Origin: CAVUCH01 sp963739995
GTDB lineage: Bacteria > Acidobacteriota > Vicinamibacteria > Vicinamibacterales > JAENWD01
Direction: 5' to 3'
NCBI GenBank assembly: GCA_963739995.1
Contig: CAVUCH010000013.1
Coordinates: 1-64,000, forward strand
DNA: 64,000 nucleotides
Both the position numbers and the translations under genes were made by a program. This document shows, piece by piece, positions 59,151 to 64,000 of this stretch; within the stretch, counting starts at the first letter, position 1; each line of letters begins with the position of its first letter. Below the pieces are notes generated by a model. The model ran no database searches. It had not been told where the DNA came from and was given only the letters and a program-made list of their open reading frames with translations.

Positions 59151-60645
59151 ATGAGAGCAGACGGCCGAACGGTTCTCGGTGGTGCGGCGTTGGTCACCGC
59201 CTTTTCGGTTCTTGCGGTGTTCAACTCCGGCGGCTACCGGTACGGCGCGTCGGATCAGGCGTTCTACGTGCCGGCCATCATGCGGCACGTCGATCCGAGC
59301 CTGTTCCCGCGCGACCGCGTGCTCATCGCGGTGCAGGACGACCTGCTGCTCATCAACAGCCTGCTCGCCTCGATCGTGCTCGCTACAGGGTTGTCGGTGG
59401 CACAGGTGCTGTTCGGCGCGTACCTGTTCATGCTGCTGGCCGTCGCCGCCGCGGGATGGCTGTTTGGTCGCGCGCTGCTGGGCACCCGCTGGGCTGCGGC
59501 CGCCCTCGTGCTCGCGATGAGCATCCGGCACCGCGTGCCGAAGACGGGAGTGAACACGCTCGAGCACTACTTTCATCCGCGCATGATCGCGTTCGCGGTC
59601 GGAACCGCCGGGCTCACCGCGCTCGTGCGGGGACGGGCGTGGGTGGCATTCGCCCTGGCGATGGGCGCGGGCATCGTGCATCCAACCACTGGCATCTGGT
59701 TCGCCATCGTCATCGGCGGCGGGGCATGCGTCGCGCTTCCTGAGCAACGCCGCGGCTGGATCCTTCTCGCCCTGGGTGCCGCGCTTGCGGGAGCAGGAGT
59801 GCTCTACTCCGGAGCTCTCGCCGACAGGCTCGTCGTCATGGACGCCGAGTGGCTCCAGAGCCTTGCGACCAAGGATTACCTGTTCCCGAACCGATGGTCC
59901 CCTTCCACCTGGCTGCAGCATGCCTTGTACCTGATCGTCATCACCATCTCATTTCGTAGCACGCCGGCGGCTGGGCCTCGCCGGCCGCGGCGAGCACGCC
60001 CTGGTGGCCGGGCTCGTGGTAATGCTGGTCGTCTTCGGTGCCTCGCTCCCCTTCGTGAGCGCACGGATCGCGCTTGCGGTGCAGCTGCAGGTGTCGCGTG
60101 CCATGTGGTTATTCGACCTCGTCGCGGTCACCTACGCGATCTGGTGGATCGTCGAGGCGCCATGGGTGCGGGGCCGCAGCGTTGCTGCACGGCGCTGGGC
60201 GGTCGCGGCTGTCGCTGCTGGGGCGCTGGCGCGCGGATCTTATGTGATGTTCGTCGAGAAGGCCGGAGCTCCTCCGATCCGCGTGGACCTCGCCCGGGAC
60301 CCGTGGCGCGACGCCATGGACTGGCTGCGCAGCCAGCCGGTGGACGTGCACGTCGTCGCGGACCCCGGGCACGCCTGGCGATACGGCTCGAGCGTGCGGA
60401 TCGCCGCAGGGCGGGACGTGTTTCTCGAGGAAGTGAAGGATGCCGCCATCGGCATGTATTCGCGTGAGGTGGCGACGCGCGTTCTCGCGCGCACCCGCGC
60501 CGTCGGCGACTTCACCCAGCTCACCCCCGAACGCGCCCGTGCCCTTGCGGGCGAGTACGACCTGCACTACCTCGTCACCGAAACCACACTGCAGCTGCCG
60601 CTTGCGTACGAAAATGCCGGGTTCCGGATCTACAGACTGAGGTAG
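59151..60645 (+). pseudogene. Polytopic membrane protein (DUF6798-like?), frame-broken
   Basis: The first part from ATG 59151 contains YGASDQAFYVPAIMRHVDPSLFPRD, LLLINSLLASIVLATGL, NTLEHYFHPRMIAF and FLFPNRWSPSTW-like loops (KDYLFPNRWSPSTWLQ), a pattern of uncharacterised bacterial multipass proteins with a conserved SDQ/PxxxRD first loop. After ITISFR the frame is lost; one extra base at about 59955-59966 separates it from the rest, which resumes with LGLAGRGEHALVAGLVV and ends NAGFRIYRLR. Restored length is about 497 aa with about 10 membrane helices. The DUF6798 label is from memory and tentative. A sequence error is the likeliest cause of the break. Confidence 0.6.
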
Positions 60646-60698
60646 ACGCGTCCCGGCGGCCGCCGACGGCCCACGCGCGGCCGGGTAAGCGTGGGCGT

Positions 60699-60865
<167 letters not shown>

Positions 60866-60871
60866 CTGATC

Positions 60872-60901
60872 TTGACAGTGAGCTATCTAAGTGATATCAC
60901 T
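60872..60901 (+). promoter_or_regulatory. Sigma-70-type promoter with palindromic operator for the SPFH gene
   Basis: TTGACA (60872-60877), a 17-base spacer and TATCAC (60895-60900) make a good promoter. A perfect 12-bp palindrome AGTGATATCACT (60890-60901) covers the -10 box, the expected place for a repressor. The start would be about 60907, with AAGGAG at 60910-60915 and the ATG at 60925, so the leader is very short. Confidence 0.65.
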
Positions 60902-60924
60902 CTGACATCAAGGAGCTGGACGCG

Positions 60925-61794
60925 ATGATTCGAGAAAAAGAGTTCGGAGCGGTGTCGGGGTGGGTGACCGTTTTTCTGCTGCTCGCGGCGGGCGGGGCTT
61001 CCGTCTGGTGGCTGATCAGCGGCATCCGGGCGAATCACGCCGTGTGGATCATCTCGGCACTCGTCGCGCTCGCACTGCAGATGGTGCTCGCCGCCGGCCT
61101 CTTCGTCGTCAACCCGAACGAGGCCAAGGTTCTGCAGCTGTTCGGCAAGTACGTCGGCACCGCACGCCAGCCGGGATTGCGGTTTGCCAATCCGTTCTAC
61201 ACGAAGCGGCGCGTATCCATGCGCGTGCGGAACTTCGAGAGCGCCCGGCTCAAGGTGAACGACCTCGACGGCAATCCGATCGAGATTGCAGCCGTCGTGG
61301 TCTGGCGGGTGGTGGACACGGCAGAGGCCATCTTCGAGGTCGACGATTATGAGAACTACGTGCACGTGCAGAGCGAATCGGCGCTCCGGAACATGGTCAC
61401 CAGCTACTCCTACGACGTGCACGACGATGCGCAGCTGTCATTGCGGGGACACACGCAGGCCATCGCCGACCATCTCCGGAAGGAGATCCAGGAGCGGCTG
61501 TCGAAGGCGGGCGTCGAGGTGATCGAGGCGCGGATCAGCCACCTCGCGTACGCCTCCGAAATTGCCGCAGCCATGCTGCAGCGCCAGCAGGCCGGCGCGA
61601 TCATCGCCGCGCGGCAGCGCATCGTGGACGGCGCCGTCGGAATGGTGGAAATGGCGCTCGATCGTCTCGCGCGGAACAATGTCGTGGAGCTCGACGAGGA
61701 GCGGAAGGCAGCGATGGTGAGCAATCTGCTCGTGGTGCTCTGCAGCGAGCGCAGCACGCAGCCGATCGTCAATGCCGGCACGCTTCATCACTGA
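60925..61794 (+). CDS. SPFH/Band-7 domain membrane protein
   Basis: A 289-aa protein with two N-terminal membrane helices (WVTVFLLLAAGGASVWWLI and VWIISALVALALQMVLAAGLFVV) and an SPFH domain (NPNEAKVLQLFGKYVGTARQPGLRF, NPIEIAAVVVWRVVDTAEAIFEVDDYENYVHVQSESALRNM, GVEVIEARISHLAYASEIAAAMLQRQQA). It belongs to the stomatin/slipin-like group that organises membrane microdomains. AAGGAG stands nine bases before the ATG. Its own promoter with palindromic operator and the small DNA-binding protein encoded 128 bp downstream suggest a regulated unit. Confidence 0.92.
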   Translation: MIREKEFGAVSGWVTVFLLLAAGGASVWWLISGIRANHAVWIISALVALALQMVLAAGLFVVNPNEAKVLQLFGKYVGTARQPGLRFANPFYTKRRVSMRVRNFESARLKVNDLDGNPIEIAAVVVWRVVDTAEAIFEVDDYENYVHVQSESALRNMVTSYSYDVHDDAQLSLRGHTQAIADHLRKEIQERLSKAGVEVIEARISHLAYASEIAAAMLQRQQAGAIIAARQRIVDGAVGMVEMALDRLARNNVVELDEERKAAMVSNLLVVLCSERSTQPIVNAGTLHH

Positions 61795-61804
61795 GCATGA
61801 TCAT

Positions 61805-61876
61805 GCTGGGCGGTGGGCGGCGGGCGGGCGGCCGTGGGCGGGCGGCGGTGGACGGTGGGCGGTCGGCGGACTCGCT
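61805..61876. repeat. GGGCGG-rich repeat
   Basis: About 70 bp of GGGCGGT/GGGCGGC-type units, a degenerate relative of the GGCGGTA repeats at 60701-60865, lie between the SPFH gene and the ribbon-helix-helix gene. Confidence 0.6.
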
Positions 61877-61922
61877 CCTGCCGCCTCGGCGCACCTATGG
61901 TGGGCAGCAGCTGTGACGTCCC

Positions 61923-62129
61923 GTGGCTGAGCGCAAAGCCTTTCTGCTCCGCATCGATCCGGCCGTGCTCGACGCGCTCCAGGCCTGGGCCGACGATGAG
62001 CTCAGGAGCCTCAACGGACAAATCGAGTTCGTGCTGCGCAGGGTCCTCCAGGAGGAAGGACGGCTCCGGGGCCGCCCCTCCTCCGCCAAGGGGGCTGGCT
62101 CGTTACCGCGGCGTCGCAGCAGCGAGTAA
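61923..62129 (+). CDS. Arc-like ribbon-helix-helix protein
   Basis: A 68-aa protein from a GTG. AERKAFLLRIDPAVLDALQAWADDELRSLNGQIEFVLRRVLQEEGR has the ribbon-helix-helix layout of Arc-family proteins: a short strand (KAFLLRI), helix A (PAVLDALQAWADDEL) and helix B with the SLNGQIEFVLRRVL core. It ends with a basic tail. It follows the SPFH gene and could bind the AGTGATATCACT operator upstream of it, or be a chromosomal antitoxin-like protein; no toxin is adjacent. Confidence 0.75.
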   Translation: MAERKAFLLRIDPAVLDALQAWADDELRSLNGQIEFVLRRVLQEEGRLRGRPSSAKGAGSLPRRRSSE

Positions 62130-62285
62130 CCGGCAACCGAGGGTGTGCCGCCCGCAGCGTGGCAGGCCGAAGCCATCCGCACCCAGACCCGTTTTCTCGC
62201 CTCCGCACCCCGCACACTCCCCGACCCCCCACACCGCACGCACCCTCGCCCCCGTCGCACGGGTCGCCCTGTTACCCTAGTCTCA

Positions 62286-63278
62286 ATGGATTCCGAGTCG
62301 GCACCGTATACCTACGTGCCCTCCGGGCGGTTCACCGGCGGGCACACGATGACCCTGTGGACGTGGGCTCGCCGCCGCCGTTTCCCGCGGCTGCCATCAC
62401 CCGAGGCGCGCCTCTTCGCCACCGCACCGGGCGTGCGCGTGCTCGCGCACTGCCACTGGCAGACGGACCGCTCCGCGCACCCGGCGCTCATCGCGCTGCA
62501 CGGCCTCGAGGGCTCGAGCAACGCGCACTACATCCTCGGCATCACGGAGAAGGCGTTCGCGGCCGGCTTCAACGTGGTGCGGCTGAACCAGCGCAACTGC
62601 GGCGGCACCGAGCACCTGTCCAGCACGCTGTACCACTCGGGTCTCACCGAGGACCCGGTAGCCGTCATCGATGAGCTGATCCGCATCGATGGAATCGACC
62701 GGCTGATCGTCGCGGGGTATTCACTTGGCGGCAACCTCGCGCTCAAGCTGGCCGGCGACTTCGCGGATGCCGCCCCGCCGCAGCTGCGGGCAGTCTGCGC
62801 CGTATCACCGGTGGTCGATCTGGAGGCGTGCGTGCGCGCGCTCGAACGGCCGGCGAACGCGCTCTACCAGTGGAACTTCGTGCGGAACCTGAAGGCGCGG
62901 ATGCGGCGCAAGGCACGGCACTTCCCGGATCGCTTCCCGCTCGAACCGCTGTCGCGCATTCGTACGGTCAGGCAGTTCGACGACCTCTACACCGCACCAC
63001 ACTTCGGTTTCGCCGGCGCGACCGATTACTACCACCGCGCCAGCGCGCTGCGCGTCGCCGACCGCATCCGCGTCCCGTCGCTCGTTCTCACGGCGGCCGA
63101 CGATCCGTTCGTTCCGCCGCAGCCTTTCCGCGATCCCGCGATTACGGGCAACCCGCACATCACCGTGCGCATCTCACAGCACGGCGGCCACTGCGCCTTC
63201 CTCGGAGCGCCTGAAGATGGGGACGATGGGTACTGGGCGGAACGGATGATCGTCCGGTTTGCGCGGCTCCACATCTGA
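62286..63278 (+). CDS. YheT-like alpha/beta hydrolase
   Basis: A 330-aa hydrolase of the YheT/ABHD group. FTGGHTMTLWTWARRR is the family's opening, ALIALHGLEGSSNAHY the oxyanion region, GYSLGGN holds the nucleophile Ser146, LTAADDPFVPP the acid, and ISQHGGHCAFLG the His. Expected activity is esterase or lipase on small or lipid substrates in the cytoplasm. The ATG at 62286 lacks a Shine-Dalgarno; TACCCT lies seven bases before it. The longer frame to 62145 adds a Pro/Arg-rich, unconserved stretch and is rejected. Confidence 0.9.
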   Translation: MDSESAPYTYVPSGRFTGGHTMTLWTWARRRRFPRLPSPEARLFATAPGVRVLAHCHWQTDRSAHPALIALHGLEGSSNAHYILGITEKAFAAGFNVVRLNQRNCGGTEHLSSTLYHSGLTEDPVAVIDELIRIDGIDRLIVAGYSLGGNLALKLAGDFADAAPPQLRAVCAVSPVVDLEACVRALERPANALYQWNFVRNLKARMRRKARHFPDRFPLEPLSRIRTVRQFDDLYTAPHFGFAGATDYYHRASALRVADRIRVPSLVLTAADDPFVPPQPFRDPAITGNPHITVRISQHGGHCAFLGAPEDGDDGYWAERMIVRFARLHI

Positions 63279-63323
63279 CAGTCTGGGTTTGGGGCGGAAG
63301 TGCCCCCGGGCGACGGCCGGGGG

Positions 63324-64000
63324 CTACTGAGCTCTCCCCAACTCCCCCATCAATGACACGGCGAACTCCGGACCCTTGCCCGCCTCCTCGTGCTTGAAAT
63401 AGACGTACGTGTCCTTCCACGCGTTCTCGTGTGCACGGATGACGCCGGCCCACTCGCTGATGGCGTGCGTCGTGTAGCCCTCGTCCCGCAGCCGGAAGTA
63501 GCCATAGTCCGCGGTGGCAACGACCGGAGTGCTGAGCTTCTCGGAATCGGCGATACACAGCGCCAGGTTCCGTGCACGGAGGCGGTCGTACACCTCGTCG
63601 TCGAACCAGGACGCGTGGCGGAACTCGAAGGCAGCGCGCGCGCCGGGCGGCAGATCGAGCAGGAAGGCGTCGAAGAGTCCGAGGTCCTTCTTGAAAGTCG
63701 GCCCGAGTTGGAACAGCAGGACGCCGAGCTTCGGTCCGAGTGTGCCGGCCACCGAACAGAACGCCTGAACCAGGGTCGTGCAGTCCTTGAGCCGCCGATC
63801 GTGCGTGATCCGCTTTGGCGCCTTCAGCGTCAGCCGGAAGGCGTCAGGCGTGGCCGCAGCCCACGCGTCAACCATCTTCTCGGTTGGCAGCCGGTAGAAC
63901 GTGTAGTTGATCTCGACGGTCGAGAACCGTGCCGCGTAGTACGGCAGCATCTTCGCGGCGGGGAGATCGGCTGGGTAGAACTTGCCTTTCCACTCGGGGT
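63324..64000 (-). CDS. DUF72-family protein (YecE-like), partial
   Basis: The gene runs off the right edge; its frame is open to the last base. Visible residues include EWKGKFYPADLPAAKMLPYYAARFSTVEINYTFYRLP, LKAPKRITHDRRL, LGVLLFQLGPTF, FEFRHASWFDDEVYDRL, YFRLRDEGY and TYVYFKHEEAGKGPEFA, the ordered motifs of the DUF72 TIM-barrel family (YecE). The missing part is the short N-terminus (usually MxxxxIGTSGW). The function of the family is unknown. It converges on the hydrolase gene. Confidence 0.92.
   Translation of the reverse strand, partial: PEWKGKFYPADLPAAKMLPYYAARFSTVEINYTFYRLPTEKMVDAWAAATPDAFRLTLKAPKRITHDRRLKDCTTLVQAFCSVAGTLGPKLGVLLFQLGPTFKKDLGLFDAFLLDLPPGARAAFEFRHASWFDDEVYDRLRARNLALCIADSEKLSTPVVATADYGYFRLRDEGYTTHAISEWAGVIRAHENAWKDTYVYFKHEEAGKGPEFAVSLMGELGRAQ

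Overview
The window looks like a high-GC (mid to upper sixties by eye) chromosomal segment of an Acidobacteriota bacterium, most likely in or near the Vicinamibacteria. The basis is a combination of traits, not one marker: a TonB-dependent receptor of the carboxypeptidase-regulatory type, a Ser/Thr kinase fused to TolB-like and TPR domains, a Tat-exported sugar isomerase-like protein, a 3-keto-disaccharide hydrolase, a CstB-like protein and a TamA/TamB pair. No rRNA, tRNA, CRISPR array, integrase or transposase was recognised.

The most important result is two probable selenoproteins that ordinary gene calling truncates or splits. (1) At 3748-4302 (minus) a carboxymuconolactone decarboxylase/AhpD-like protein is interrupted by one in-frame UGA exactly where the second Cys of its CxxC motif belongs (CPF-U). 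(2) At 46624-47997 (minus) a B12-binding radical SAM protein reads through a UGA into a C-U-A-E-P tail. In both, a hairpin begins 12 nt after the UGA, and its apical loop starts 18-19 nt after the UGA with a G in the first two loop positions, as expected of bacterial SECIS elements. Gene 2 sits between a POT-type peptide transporter and an ATP-grasp ligase, a compact and apparently uncharacterised selenium-dependent peptide or natural-product operon.

Layout. 1-2900: frame-broken sugar isomerase-like gene, Old-Yellow-Enzyme oxidoreductase, XRE regulator. 2960-4430: SelA-like gene fragment, then the selenoprotein CMD and DUF2867-like pair. 4600-9370: a 53-aa protein overlapping an SMC/RecF-like ATPase with a HEPN/DUF4145-like segment (defence-like), then the Ser/Thr kinase. 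9450-18660: TonB receptor, S1/P1 nuclease, CstB-like persulfide enzyme, 3-ketoglycoside hydrolase, MFS exporter, small lipoprotein. 19145-25792: a Leloir galactose cluster on the minus strand (Na+/sugar symporter, galT, inositol-monophosphatase-like phosphatase, arabinokinase-type GHMP kinase, galE). 25930-31731: TatA, VTT membrane protein, acetyltransferase, ispG, a frame-broken GIY-YIG-like gene between palindromic repeats, topoisomerase IB, BON lipoprotein. 31852-35213: divergent NDH-2 and a molybdopterin oxidoreductase. 35293-45089: TamB, TamA-like protein, OmpA-like protein, KGG stress protein, YggX. 45237-49272: the selenium/radical-SAM operon. 49427-53579: stand-alone LigD phosphoesterase, YvcK-like protein, TPM and LemA proteins. 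53692-64000: S9 peptidase, two polytopic membrane proteins, SPFH protein, ribbon-helix-helix protein, YheT-like hydrolase, DUF72 protein (runs off the right edge).

Three recurrent themes cut across regions. Intergenic gaps carry low-complexity palindromic repeats of three kinds (GGCGGTA heptamers; TGCACAATGCAGAATGCA-like units; CTCCAGGCTCCGGG-like units). Several genes without a Shine-Dalgarno sequence have a TANNNT-like box 5-8 nt before the start codon, suggesting leaderless transcripts. Four genes are each restored by deleting one base and a fifth has a broken N-terminus, which looks like residual sequence error of the insertion type more than true decay.
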